Source of the DNA: an uncultured Halobacteriovorax sp.
GTDB lineage: Bacteria > Bdellovibrionota > Bacteriovoracia > Bacteriovoracales > Bacteriovoracaceae
Assembly: GCA_913061265.1 (NCBI GenBank)
Contig: CAJXVS010000009.1
Span: 124,001 to 188,000, forward strand
Direction: 5' to 3'
Length of the DNA stretch: 64,000 nucleotides
Shown: piece by piece, positions 1 to 8,320 of the stretch
Layout of the letters: every line of letters starts with the position of its first letter
How positions within the stretch are numbered: position 1 is the first letter of the stretch
Notes under the pieces: generated by a model
Seen by the model: the letters and a program-made list of their open reading frames with translations, nothing else
What the model was told of the DNA's origin: nothing
The model's database searches: none
Translations under genes and position numbers: made by a program

Positions 1-1
1 G

Positions 2-3000
2 ACCGGGGGAACAAAGCTTTATGGTTATAACAATACGACCGGTGAAACATTAAACCTAACCTTTACAGGCCAAGGCGCACTTGAAGTTAATAATGGTGAG
101 TGGGACTTTGCCGCCATTACTTGGGATGGAACTACCGTTAACGGAACAGGCCAAGTCTTAGAAGGAAACACTCTTTGCGGGACATCTAACACCATGGGTC
201 TTTTTGGCGGCGAAGTGGCCATCAACCTAACCTTAAGTAATGCCGGATGTAATGATGAGTTCTTTGGAGAACCCGAAACTAAAGAGGCCAATGGGGTACC
301 AAAGATTTTCAGACCCTTAAAGTGTGTAGATAAAAAACAAGTTCAATACGATGACGCCACTTGTACCCCATCTGTTGCAGAATCTTTTCAAGTGCAGTTA
401 CCAGATGGCCCTTTTGGAGGCCCAGGATTGACGACTCGTTGTATAGACGCTGATTCACCTACTGGTGTAACAGAGATGGTCGATGCAAACGGAGAACTTA
501 GAATTCCAATTATAAGCTGGTTTGATAATTCCTTTCCCATTAGAGTTAGGCTTTTCGACGGAGCTGGTTGTAGTGGAACTTCTCAGGATTTAGAGATCAT
601 CAATGCCTATGCCGGTCAGTCTCAACCCTATGCCGCGAAACTTCAAAGTGGAACCCTTCAAGGTGACGGCAATCCAAACGATGTTAGAATCGACAATGAC
701 CCTTGCCTTCACGGCGAAGGAAACGCACCTGCTCCTTATTTATCTGGGGGAGATTATCTAATCTGTAATGAAGATCAGTTCGCTGGACCTTCAGGAATAG
801 AAAGTAATCTAAGCGCTGACTATCATCTTAGAAATGACCTTGATTTCACTATTGCTAGTCCCTTTTCAGAAAGTCTAGTCTCTGGAACCTTTACGGGTCA
901 ACTTCGAGGAAATGGCCATACGATTTCAAACGTAACAATAGTCGGTGGCTACGGACAACCTTTAGGAATTTTCTCTAGTATCGTCGGCGACTCTGCCTCC
1001 ACTGAAGTAGAGAATCTTAACTTATTAAATATAAGTATTGATGCTACAGATACTGGTGGTGTTGGTGCTTTAGCTGGAAATATCTACCCAGATACATTAA
1101 TCACAAGAGTTCAGGCTGAAAATATTGATATCGATCTGACAAGAACAGCTGGTTCTTATCAAGGAGTCGGCGGCCTAATTGGAATTGGTAATACAGCGAC
1201 TTCTCCAACTGCTATTCAGGTTTTTGCCATTAAATTAACAAACGTAAGTATTACAGTCGATGATCAATACTCAAATATTGGCGGAATCATAGGCCAGATG
1301 GATGATTCAAATTACCTTAGGATTGCAAATATTAATGATATTAGGATTCAATCAAAGTCTTTTACAGATACTGGCGTAAGAGTTGGTGGAGCTGTTGGTT
1401 ATGCTTTTGATAATGACTCTGAACTTTATGGTGTCGTGGTTGAGAATTTAAGTATAGGAGACTCCACTACTGATTTCTCAGATAATTTTGATAAAGTCGG
1501 AGGTTTAGTTGGAGAAGCAAGAACGGTCCGTGTTGTTGATTCAAAAGTAAGTGGAGAAATCTATTCAGCTGGTAGTCAAGTGGGCGGTGTCGTTGGACTT
1601 GCTGTAACAGATGGAGCAGGCTCACTTTTTGATGGAAATGTATCAGTTGTAGATATTTATCAATACTCAGGAACCAATATTGGTGGATTTGCTGGAGAAA
1701 TAAATAATATTACGGCCACGACTTTTGATTTTAATAATAATAGAAGTTTTGGACTAATTGACTGCGCCTCTGATTGCGGCGGTTTTGTAGGAAAAATAAT
1801 GGTCAATAATGCTAGCGCCTTTGTAAATATTAATAACTCCTATTCAAAATCAGACGTTACAAGCCCTAACAGTACGACCTTTGCTCATATCGGTGGTTTT
1901 GCGGGCTTTGCGAACTCCCCTTCAGGGTCACTTTCTATTATTGAGTCTTTTGCTGAAGCTGACGTTTCAGTTCCAAGTGGAGGAAAGGTTGGCGGCTTTA
2001 TTGGGCGCTCTGATTACGCCTCTATTACTGACTCATTTTATAGAGGTACTCTAACTCCTGGAGGCCAAGCTGATAATGGCGGCCTTATCGGTAACTCTAT
2101 TGGAACAAATATCGTCCGCTCTTTTTCTTCAGGTGTTCTTCCTGCCGGCAAAGAATGTATAGGATCTGCAGTTACTGGATCTTTAGCTGACGTTTATTAT
2201 GAATCTACTTCAGCTTCTGATGGCGATTGCCCGGGAGGAACCGGTGGTGATCTAACAAGTCTTCAAATAGTCGATATTACCAATTTACCAGGTTATACGA
2301 GTGGAACAATTGCTTGGGATGATATTGATAGCACAACCCCTATCGAACTTAGCTATGGAGTAAAATTAGAAGGAATCGGCGAAACCTTTACAGGAAACTT
2401 CTTCGACCCAATTATCTTATCAACAGCGAATCAGTGGAACGCCATTGGCGATACTCCAGAATACATGAAAAAGACCTTTAAACTAGGTGCTGATATTAGT
2501 TTTGGAGGTAGTAATTGCGGAGCTGGCTTTGAACCAATTGGAAGCAGCACAAATCCATTCATTGGAAGCTTTAGAGGAAATGATCATATAATTAGTGACA
2601 TTAACTGCTCAGAAGCTAGTGGATCTGAGAGTCTAGGCCTCTTTAGAAATATTTCATTCAATGCTACTCATGGAGCCGGACAGGTCGAAGACTTTGATAT
2701 CTTTGATCAAACTTCAGGAAACTCACTTTATATAGATAATGTTTCGTTCACTACTAATGCAAATAACGTAGGAACCTTAGTAGGCACAGTTACTGATTCA
2801 GGAACGGCCAGTAGTCCTCACGACCACCGTATGGCCTTCAAAGCCTATAAAGTGCATGTGACAAATGGTTATATTGAACAGGCCGGCGCTTTTAAAGCTG
2901 GCGGCCTCATCGGGCAAATGAACTTAACAAATGAAAACTCTCATGTTGTCCGTTCAGACTTTGAAGGAACAGTTACCCGTTCTGGTAACGCAACTGGAGT

Positions 3001-3736
3001 TGGTGGCCTCTTTGGTGCCATCGGTGGTGGTCCTCTTTCAGCGGGACACACAAGAAAGTTAGACTTTGCGGTACTACAGTTTCAAGGTCAAGTTAACGGA
3101 ACCAGTGGTACAGCAGGTGGAGTTATTGGAGAACTAAATCACGAGCATATGGAAATGGCCTATGCCGGAGCCACATTAGATTCCGTTATCAGTTCAACAT
3201 CAAGAGCCGGTGGCTTTGTTGGCTCTCACCTTAATGGCATCATTAGAACTTCTTTTGCAAAAGGAGATGTAACTTGTACTGCCTCTTTTTGTAGTGCTGG
3301 TGGATTTGCGGGTGTAATTGACGCAAACGCAACGACACCAAAAAGTTACGAAAACTACGCTCAATCAGCATCCGTTTCCTCATCTGGCGGATCAGATAAG
3401 GCTGGTTGCTATGCCGGATCATTTGCTACCACACCTACAGTTTATAATAGCTATGCTAACTGTGACTCTGTTACAGGGACTACCAATAGTTATTTTGGTT
3501 CAGGAACTATTACTCGTGTTGATAGTGGTACTCAGGCCAGAAGTCTTTATGCAGCGGGTGCAGATGAAGGATTACCAGACGCTGAAGTCATCGGGTACGA
3601 AGACCTATATAACCCATCAGTCGTGGCCACTTACGAACTAGTCCTCTACGACCCATGGATTCATCTTCCAGGCGACGTCCCAAGACTCTTCTGGGAAACA
3701 AACCCTGAAGTCCTCGACGAACAAGAAGAATTCTAA
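2..3736 (+). CDS. Large GLUG-repeat surface/secreted protein, 5' end missing
   Basis: The frame is open from base 2, so the ATG at 194 is internal and the N-terminus lies outside the window. At least 1,244 residues remain. The protein is rich in Gly, Ser, Thr, Asn and Asp. It carries many short repeats of the form GGLIG, GGVVG, GGFAG and GGFIG, spaced some 20-60 residues apart, which match the GLUG motif found in extracellular and adhesin-like proteins. Scattered Cys residues (for example around residues 10-60 of the 194 frame) suggest disulfides, which fits export. No membrane anchor is seen at the C-terminus, which is acidic (ends EVLDEQEEF). I infer a cell-surface or secreted beta-rich protein with a possible adhesion role. 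The substrate and the anchoring mode are unknown. Confidence 0.8.
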   Translation, partial: TGGTKLYGYNNTTGETLNLTFTGQGALEVNNGEWDFAAITWDGTTVNGTGQVLEGNTLCGTSNTMGLFGGEVAINLTLSNAGCNDEFFGEPETKEANGVPKIFRPLKCVDKKQVQYDDATCTPSVAESFQVQLPDGPFGGPGLTTRCIDADSPTGVTEMVDANGELRIPIISWFDNSFPIRVRLFDGAGCSGTSQDLEIINAYAGQSQPYAAKLQSGTLQGDGNPNDVRIDNDPCLHGEGNAPAPYLSGGDYLICNEDQFAGPSGIESNLSADYHLRNDLDFTIASPFSESLVSGTFTGQLRGNGHTISNVTIVGGYGQPLGIFSSIVGDSASTEVENLNLLNISIDATDTGGVGALAGNIYPDTLITRVQAENIDIDLTRTAGSYQGVGGLIGIGNTATSPTAIQVFAIKLTNVSITVDDQYSNIGGIIGQMDDSNYLRIANINDIRIQSKSFTDTGVRVGGAVGYAFDNDSELYGVVVENLSIGDSTTDFSDNFDKVGGLVGEARTVRVVDSKVSGEIYSAGSQVGGVVGLAVTDGAGSLFDGNVSVVDIYQYSGTNIGGFAGEINNITATTFDFNNNRSFGLIDCASDCGGFVGKIMVNNASAFVNINNSYSKSDVTSPNSTTFAHIGGFAGFANSPSGSLSIIESFAEADVSVPSGGKVGGFIGRSDYASITDSFYRGTLTPGGQADNGGLIGNSIGTNIVRSFSSGVLPAGKECIGSAVTGSLADVYYESTSASDGDCPGGTGGDLTSLQIVDITNLPGYTSGTIAWDDIDSTTPIELSYGVKLEGIGETFTGNFFDPIILSTANQWNAIGDTPEYMKKTFKLGADISFGGSNCGAGFEPIGSSTNPFIGSFRGNDHIISDINCSEASGSESLGLFRNISFNATHGAGQVEDFDIFDQTSGNSLYIDNVSFTTNANNVGTLVGTVTDSGTASSPHDHRMAFKAYKVHVTNGYIEQAGAFKAGGLIGQMNLTNENSHVVRSDFEGTVTRSGNATGVGGLFGAIGGGPLSAGHTRKLDFAVLQFQGQVNGTSGTAGGVIGELNHEHMEMAYAGATLDSVISSTSRAGGFVGSHLNGIIRTSFAKGDVTCTASFCSAGGFAGVIDANATTPKSYENYAQSASVSSSGGSDKAGCYAGSFATTPTVYNSYANCDSVTGTTNSYFGSGTITRVDSGTQARSLYAAGADEGLPDAEVIGYEDLYNPSVVATYELVLYDPWIHLPGDVPRLFWETNPEVLDEQEEF

Positions 3737-3738
3737 AA

Positions 3739-3759
3739 GGTACCTGGTCACTTGCTTAA
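3739..3759 (+). repeat. GGTACCTGG repeat, copy 1
   Basis: This copy reads GGTACCTGGTCACTTGCTTAA and starts 2 bases after the stop of the GLUG gene. The same word occurs inverted at 3959-3975 and directly at 33529-33549 and 33832-33847. All four copies are intergenic. Copies 1 and 2 face each other and bracket about 200 bases that contain a terminator-like hairpin. Confidence 0.75.
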
Positions 3760-3853
3760 AAGAAAAATCAGGACATAGATTCTCATAAATTAAATACAAT
3801 ATTTAGAATGACGACAATAGTGCTAGAAAATCACTTTGAATGAATGTGTTTTT

Positions 3854-3912
3854 CTGGTGTGGCAAAGCTTAGTTCCTGCACGGGCTACGTTAAATGCCAC
3901 ACCAGTTTTTTA
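3854..3912 (+). terminator. Long-loop hairpin with T-run after the GLUG gene
   Basis: An 11-bp perfect stem, CTGGTGTGGCA (3854-3864) with TGCCACACCAG (3895-3905), is followed by seven T. The 30-base loop is unusually long for an intrinsic terminator. An equally built 11-bp hairpin with T-run lies at 33715-33774, again between GGTACCTGG repeats and after a secreted-protein gene. Confidence 0.65.
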
Positions 3913-3958
3913 ATTATAATTCTTGGATATAACTTAAATCAACAATTATTTCATTTTA

Positions 3959-3975
3959 GCAAGTAACCAGGTACC
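3959..3975 (-). repeat. GGTACCTGG repeat, copy 2 (inverted)
   Basis: This is the reverse complement of the repeat word, with one mismatch to copy 1 (TT instead of TC). It ends 7 bases from the stop of the FabI-like gene. With copy 1 it forms imperfect terminal inverted repeats around 3739-3975. Confidence 0.7.
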
Positions 3976-3982
3976 TAATCAC

Positions 3983-4774
3983 CTAATCAGCAACTTTATT
4001 AACAACGTCTTGATCGAAGTAGTTTACGGCCATACCAGCATCAACAACTATTCCAGATGCATTGATCCCACTACTAGCAGGACTTAAAAGAAAGAGAGCA
4101 GTATTCGCTGTTTCTTGAGTTTTAAGAGCTAATTTTCGAAGGGTTAATTTTTCAGCAAAGATATAATTATTAATATAACCAGGAATGCCAGCAGAAGCGC
4201 TTGTCTTTAAAGGCCCTGAACAAACAGCATTAACTCTAATATTGCTAAACTCGCTTAGAGATTTTGCAAGAAAGTCCACGCTTGCATCAAGAGTGGCCTT
4301 GATAGGACCCATATAACCATAACTAGTCGCTCTGGTGTTTGAGATTGAGATAGTCACAATACTCGCATCAGTTTCAAAGCACTCTTTTAGTGCGTTCGTT
4401 AAAGTGATTAAACTAAGGCAACTTATATTAGTCGCCTGAAGAAAGTCGGCCACCTTTGTTTCGTGAAAAGGTTTTATTCCTTCAGAGTAATTGGCAAAGG
4501 CGATTGAGTGCACAAAGCCAGATAGTTTGACTTCTTTTTTAATAAATTCTGAGGCCATATTAGCGATTGAATCTTCATCCTCAACATTACAAACAAAGAC
4601 TTCTGAATCAGGGAAAAGTTTTTGGCATTTCTCTTTCACTTCATCGTTTAGAACAGAGAAGATAAGCTTAGCGCCATTTTCTAAAAGTCCTTTGGCCGTA
4701 AAATAGGCCACTGATTTTTTATTAGCAACACCTGTTATAAAATATGTCTTTCCGCTTACTTTTAAAAAATCCAT
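3983..4774 (-). CDS. FabI-like enoyl-ACP reductase of the ole operon
   Basis: A short-chain dehydrogenase fold of 263 residues. The N-terminal dinucleotide motif GVANKKSVAY is close to the FabI signature (GxxxxxSxA). The Tyr152-x6-Lys159 spacing is that of FabI rather than the Y-x3-K of FabG. The family reduces the enoyl double bond at the end of each fatty acid elongation cycle, in the cytoplasm. The segment where E. coli FabI has its second active-site Tyr reads TISISN here and shows no Tyr, so activity or substrate may differ. This is the last gene of the operon and abuts the FabZ-like gene with no gap. It would supply the enoyl reductase step, so the chain could be partly saturated. The housekeeping enoyl reductase is not in this window. 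Confidence 0.8.
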   Translation of the reverse strand: MDFLKVSGKTYFITGVANKKSVAYFTAKGLLENGAKLIFSVLNDEVKEKCQKLFPDSEVFVCNVEDEDSIANMASEFIKKEVKLSGFVHSIAFANYSEGIKPFHETKVADFLQATNISCLSLITLTNALKECFETDASIVTISISNTRATSYGYMGPIKATLDASVDFLAKSLSEFSNIRVNAVCSGPLKTSASAGIPGYINNYIFAEKLTLRKLALKTQETANTALFLLSPASSGINASGIVVDAGMAVNYFDQDVVNKVAD

Positions 4775-5170
4775 TTAGACCTCAGCCACTTGAAACTTTA
4801 TTTGAACCACTTTTTTACCTTCTACTTCTATATGACCCTTGCAGTAAACAGCGTTACTAATACGCTCTTCGACTTCAACTTTAATATCTAAGACGTCACC
4901 GGGTCTTACCATGCCTTTAAATTTTGTATCACGAATCCTTGTCACAACACCTAGTCCTTCTCCACCAGAGAGAAGAGCTGCCCCTGCTTGAAAGCAGGCT
5001 TCGCACATAAGAACCCCTGGCATAATAGGGTTTCCCGGAAAGTGACCCTTAAAGAAGTCTTCTTCCCCGGTAAGGGTCTTTTGAGCGTGAATATGAGTCT
5101 CCCCTTTTTCAACAACTGTATCGATGAAAAGAAAAGGTTCTCGCTGAGGAATAAGGTCTTTAATATCCAT
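4775..5170 (-). CDS. FabZ-like hotdog 3-hydroxyacyl-ACP dehydratase
   Basis: 131 residues, a single hotdog domain, slightly shorter than typical FabZ. The active-site signature GHFPGNPIMPGVLMCEA gives catalytic His43 and, 14 residues later, Glu57, the same spacing as in FabZ. FabZ-type enzymes dehydrate 3-hydroxyacyl-ACP to trans-2-enoyl-ACP. The gene overlaps the FabG-like gene upstream by one base and abuts the FabI-like gene, so reduction, dehydration and enoyl reduction are encoded in chemical order. I infer a dedicated dehydratase for the chain made by this operon's ketosynthase. Confidence 0.85.
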   Translation of the reverse strand: MDIKDLIPQREPFLFIDTVVEKGETHIHAQKTLTGEEDFFKGHFPGNPIMPGVLMCEACFQAGAALLSGGEGLGVVTRIRDTKFKGMVRPGDVLDIKVEVEERISNAVYCKGHIEVEGKKVVQIKFQVAEV

Positions 5171-5910
5171 TATAATCCGCCGGCCACTTCAAGGGTTGTT
5201 CCTGTAATATAACTAGCTTCTCTTGAAGCTAAGAACATAACAGCGTGAGCCACTTCCGTGGTTGTTCCAAATCTTCTTAAAGGAACTGATTTCTTATATT
5301 CTTTGATTTGATCTTCAGGCAGATCTTCAATTAATTCAGTGTCGATAAATCCAGGACAAATAGAATTGACGGTAATTTTCTTCTTACCAAGCTCTTTAGA
5401 AAGAGTCTTAGTTAAGGCCACTTGACCCGCTTTTGAAGCAGCGTAATTAGCTTGCCCCGCAAGACCTAAAGATCCGCCAATAGAGCTCATATTAATAATA
5501 CGACCATATTTATTTCCCATAAAGTGACGGATGATCCCGCGGCTCATAAAGAAAGTCCCGCCAAGGTTTACATCAAGAACGCGGTTCCAATCATCATCAC
5601 TCATAAGAGCGGTCATTGAATCCTTTCTTATGCCTGAATTATTAACTAAGACTTCAATGGAAGGATACTTATCTTCAATATGCTTATAGAACTCTTCAAC
5701 TGCTTTGGTGTCAGTAACATCAAACTTATAAGTTTCAATATTCTTACCCAGCTCTCCAAGGTCCGCTTTAAATTCTTCAGCCGCTTTATCATTTCCTGCA
5801 TAAGTAGCAATAACAGTAGCGCCCGCTTTTAGAAATTCAGTAGCAATTCCCCTACCTATTCCTCTAGTTCCACCAGTGATAATCACTCTTTGATCAGTAA
5901 AATCCATCAT
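5170..5910 (-). CDS. FabG-like 3-oxoacyl-ACP reductase
   Basis: 246 residues, a classical short-chain dehydrogenase. It has the NADP-binding GGTRGIGRG motif at about residues 13-21, NNSG (NNAG variant) near residue 90, a catalytic Ser in NMSSIGG, and the Y-A-A-S-K pair. FabG reduces 3-oxoacyl-ACP to 3-hydroxyacyl-ACP using NADPH. Two ATGs are adjacent (5910 and 5907) with AGGA about 7-10 bases upstream. It lies 8 bases after the FAD oxidoreductase gene. It is distinct from the housekeeping fabG at 53152, so this is a second, dedicated ketoreductase. Confidence 0.88.
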   Translation of the reverse strand: MMDFTDQRVIITGGTRGIGRGIATEFLKAGATVIATYAGNDKAAEEFKADLGELGKNIETYKFDVTDTKAVEEFYKHIEDKYPSIEVLVNNSGIRKDSMTALMSDDDWNRVLDVNLGGTFFMSRGIIRHFMGNKYGRIINMSSIGGSLGLAGQANYAASKAGQVALTKTLSKELGKKKITVNSICPGFIDTELIEDLPEDQIKEYKKSVPLRRFGTTTEVAHAVMFLASREASYITGTTLEVAGGL

Positions 5911-5918
5911 AATAATTC

Positions 5919-7343
5919 CTATACTCTATCTAAGTAGTTCTCTACTTCGTAAGACTGAATAACACCATAGTTTGCGGCCCCAAGCCAGCCAGACATAATG
6001 ATCCCAACACTTCCTGAATGAAATAATCCATCGACTTCTTTATGAAGACCCATAGAAATATCAAGCCCCTCAAATTTAGTCCCAAATGAAGACCCTTTTT
6101 CATGATGAGTGTATTTCTTAATTGTCTTAGGTGTCGATGCCTGAAGAAAGTCGATCTTCTCACGCACACCAGGAACCAGTTTTTCTATGGCCGTTAATGT
6201 GTCTTCAATCATTCTATTTTTCTCAATTTCATATTCTTCGTCAGTTAGATTATTCCAATCTTCATAACGAGCATTAGTTGAAGCAACAATGGTATAACGG
6301 TCATCATCTCTAGTTTTAGGATAATAAACAGAGAAGGTTCTAGAGGTTGTTTTGATATCTAAGAGTTCATCAGTTTTGAACTCGGGAGCTTCAGAATAAA
6401 AGATAAGATCTCCAATCTGAGGAATGCTCTCACCTTTTTTAATGCCCATATAAACTTGGCATGAACTAGTGTTCAATCTAACTTCTTTTGCTTTTTCAAT
6501 AAACTCAGGTTTAAAATTCTCTTCTCCTGCCATCTTAAAGATAGTGCTCATTAGGTTTCCATTTGAAAGCACAGATTTTGACCTAATAAGCTTCCCATTT
6601 ACTTCAACACCAATAGCGCGTTTTCCGTTAGGGCCCTCTTCAAAGACGATTCTATCAACCTTAGATTGAAGCTTAATATCAACTTCATTCTTGAGAAGTT
6701 CATCCTTCATCATAGAAATAATAAGATCCGTTCCCCCTTCGAAAGTAAAAACGCCCTTACTCATAAAGTTAGAAAAAACGATTCCATAAGTAATACCTGG
6801 GTCTTCTAGAGTTGATCCATTGGCATATACAATTGGCTCTAATAAAAAACGGTGAACATCATTTCTATCAGGGAAGTAATGATTAAGAAGCTCACCATTG
6901 GTCATCTTAGGAGCGTCATAGTAGTTCATATTCATCAGTTCATTAAAAAAGGTCTCTACTTGCTCTGTAGGACATTTAAAATGATCCGTTAACTTGCTCT
7001 TAAAATCATCGACTGTGAAATCTGATTGAAGCGAGTACATAGGGTTCACAAAACGAACGCCTTTAAGTTGTACAATTCTACTTGCGATGTCTTTATTCCA
7101 ATACTTCTTACAAGTCTTAATCATCCCAACAGGAAAACCGTGAAGAGAGATATCAAAGATATGATCTCCTTGAGCTCTTTTAAACCAGGTAGCAAAACCG
7201 CCTAGTTTATTATGGGCCTCAAGAAGAAGAACCTTTCTTCCGTTCTTTGCTAACTTATTAGCTGCCGTTAATCCTGCCAGTCCCCCACCAATGATAATGG
7301 TTTCGTACTCGGAAGTGATTTCATCTTTTTTCTTAAATAACAT
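5919..7343 (-). CDS. CrtI-like FAD-dependent oxidoreductase (copy 1)
   Basis: 474 residues. A Rossmann FAD-binding motif follows a short Lys-rich N-terminus: IIIGGGLAGLTAANKL, then a strand ending LLLEAHNKLGG with the ribose-binding Glu. The C-terminus has the second FAD contact typical of phytoene desaturase, carotenoid isomerase and retinol-saturase-like enzymes (LFHSGSVGIIMSGWLGAANYG). Such enzymes desaturate, saturate or isomerise C=C bonds in long hydrophobic chains at the membrane. The gene overlaps oleD by one base. No phytoene synthase or other carotenoid gene is nearby, so a fatty-acyl or olefin substrate is more likely than a carotenoid. That substrate is an inference. A second paralogue lies at 11806-13194 in the same operon. 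Confidence 0.82.
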   Translation of the reverse strand: MLFKKKDEITSEYETIIIGGGLAGLTAANKLAKNGRKVLLLEAHNKLGGFATWFKRAQGDHIFDISLHGFPVGMIKTCKKYWNKDIASRIVQLKGVRFVNPMYSLQSDFTVDDFKSKLTDHFKCPTEQVETFFNELMNMNYYDAPKMTNGELLNHYFPDRNDVHRFLLEPIVYANGSTLEDPGITYGIVFSNFMSKGVFTFEGGTDLIISMMKDELLKNEVDIKLQSKVDRIVFEEGPNGKRAIGVEVNGKLIRSKSVLSNGNLMSTIFKMAGEENFKPEFIEKAKEVRLNTSSCQVYMGIKKGESIPQIGDLIFYSEAPEFKTDELLDIKTTSRTFSVYYPKTRDDDRYTIVASTNARYEDWNNLTDEEYEIEKNRMIEDTLTAIEKLVPGVREKIDFLQASTPKTIKKYTHHEKGSSFGTKFEGLDISMGLHKEVDGLFHSGSVGIIMSGWLGAANYGVIQSYEVENYLDRV

Positions 7344-8320
7344 TATAGCCTCACTGTCTCATCTAGGGCCTGTTTCAATGAAACCCTAGGAACAAATTCT
7401 AAATCTTTTTCTGCGTTCTTATGACTAAAGTAATGGGAGCATGAAAGTTGAAGCGCCATGAATCTCGTCATTGGTGGTTCTGCTTTGATTCTAAAAAGTC
7501 CGTAACCCTTTTCCATCAGCCAACCAATCTTATAGGCGGCGTTTTCTGAAATTTTACTCTTTAAAGGAGCGACCTTATGGCGGACTAAGATATCGTCTAT
7601 AAAGTCCCATAAATTAACCGGGTCCTCTTGCCCTAGGAAATAAGCTTTCCCAGAGACCTGAGCTCCTATCTCTAATCTTTCAAAGGCGCTAATATGAGCG
7701 TCGACAGCATTCTTAACATAAATGACGTCAACCATATTCTTGCCGTTCCCTACTCTTTTTAATTTACCAGATCTCGCTCTATCAACAATCCTTGGAAAGA
7801 TATGATGATCACCAGGGCCAAAGATAAGATGTGGTCTCAAGGCAACTGTGGCCAAGGTTTCATCGTTGGCCATTAGAACTTTTTGCTCTGCTAAGGCCTT
7901 TGTCTTGGCGTAGTGAGAAATATATTTTTCTGGATAAGCTTGCTCTTCACCAACACCTAAAAGGCTTTCAGTTCCAAAAACAACCGAGGGAGAACTGGTA
8001 TAAATAAGTCTTTTGATTCCCTGTTTCTTACAGCCATCAATAATATTTTGAGTTCCTATAACATTCGTACGGTAGTAATCCTCATACTTTCCCCAGATCC
8101 CAACTTTTGAAGCGACATGAAAGACTGCGTCCATTCCCTCTAAGGCCATTTCAACAGTAGCAGCATCAGAGATATCGCCTTGGATGGTATCAATTCCCTG
8201 ATCTTTTAAATCTGGATAACTACTTCTTGAGAAGTTAGTAATCGTATGACCTTTTTCTTGCAGGCTTTTACATAAGTGACGGCCAAGAAAGCCTCCAGCT
8301 CCAGTTACTAATATCTTCAT
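7343..8320 (-). CDS. oleD: OleD: NAD(P)H-dependent 2-alkyl-3-oxoalkanoate reductase
   Basis: 325 residues, an extended short-chain dehydrogenase/3-beta-HSD type. It begins with MKILVTGAGGFLGRHL (GxxGxxG cofactor motif). The catalytic Ser/Thr lies in YTSSPSVVF and the Y-x3-K in ISHYAKTKALAE. In OleABCD systems OleD reduces the 2-alkyl-3-keto acid made by OleA to the 2-alkyl-3-hydroxy acid. The start overlaps the oleC stop by 4 bases (ATGA), which indicates translational coupling. The order oleA-B-C-D on one transcript makes the assignment strong, although the family alone would be ambiguous. Confidence 0.88.
   Translation of the reverse strand: MKILVTGAGGFLGRHLCKSLQEKGHTITNFSRSSYPDLKDQGIDTIQGDISDAATVEMALEGMDAVFHVASKVGIWGKYEDYYRTNVIGTQNIIDGCKKQGIKRLIYTSSPSVVFGTESLLGVGEEQAYPEKYISHYAKTKALAEQKVLMANDETLATVALRPHLIFGPGDHHIFPRIVDRARSGKLKRVGNGKNMVDVIYVKNAVDAHISAFERLEIGAQVSGKAYFLGQEDPVNLWDFIDDILVRHKVAPLKSKISENAAYKIGWLMEKGYGLFRIKAEPPMTRFMALQLSCSHYFSHKNAEKDLEFVPRVSLKQALDETVRL

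Noticed and set aside
3739-3975. attC-type integron site or CRISPR unit
   Set aside because: No integrase, no RYYYAAC/GTTRRRY core pair, and no regularly spaced repeats with spacers.
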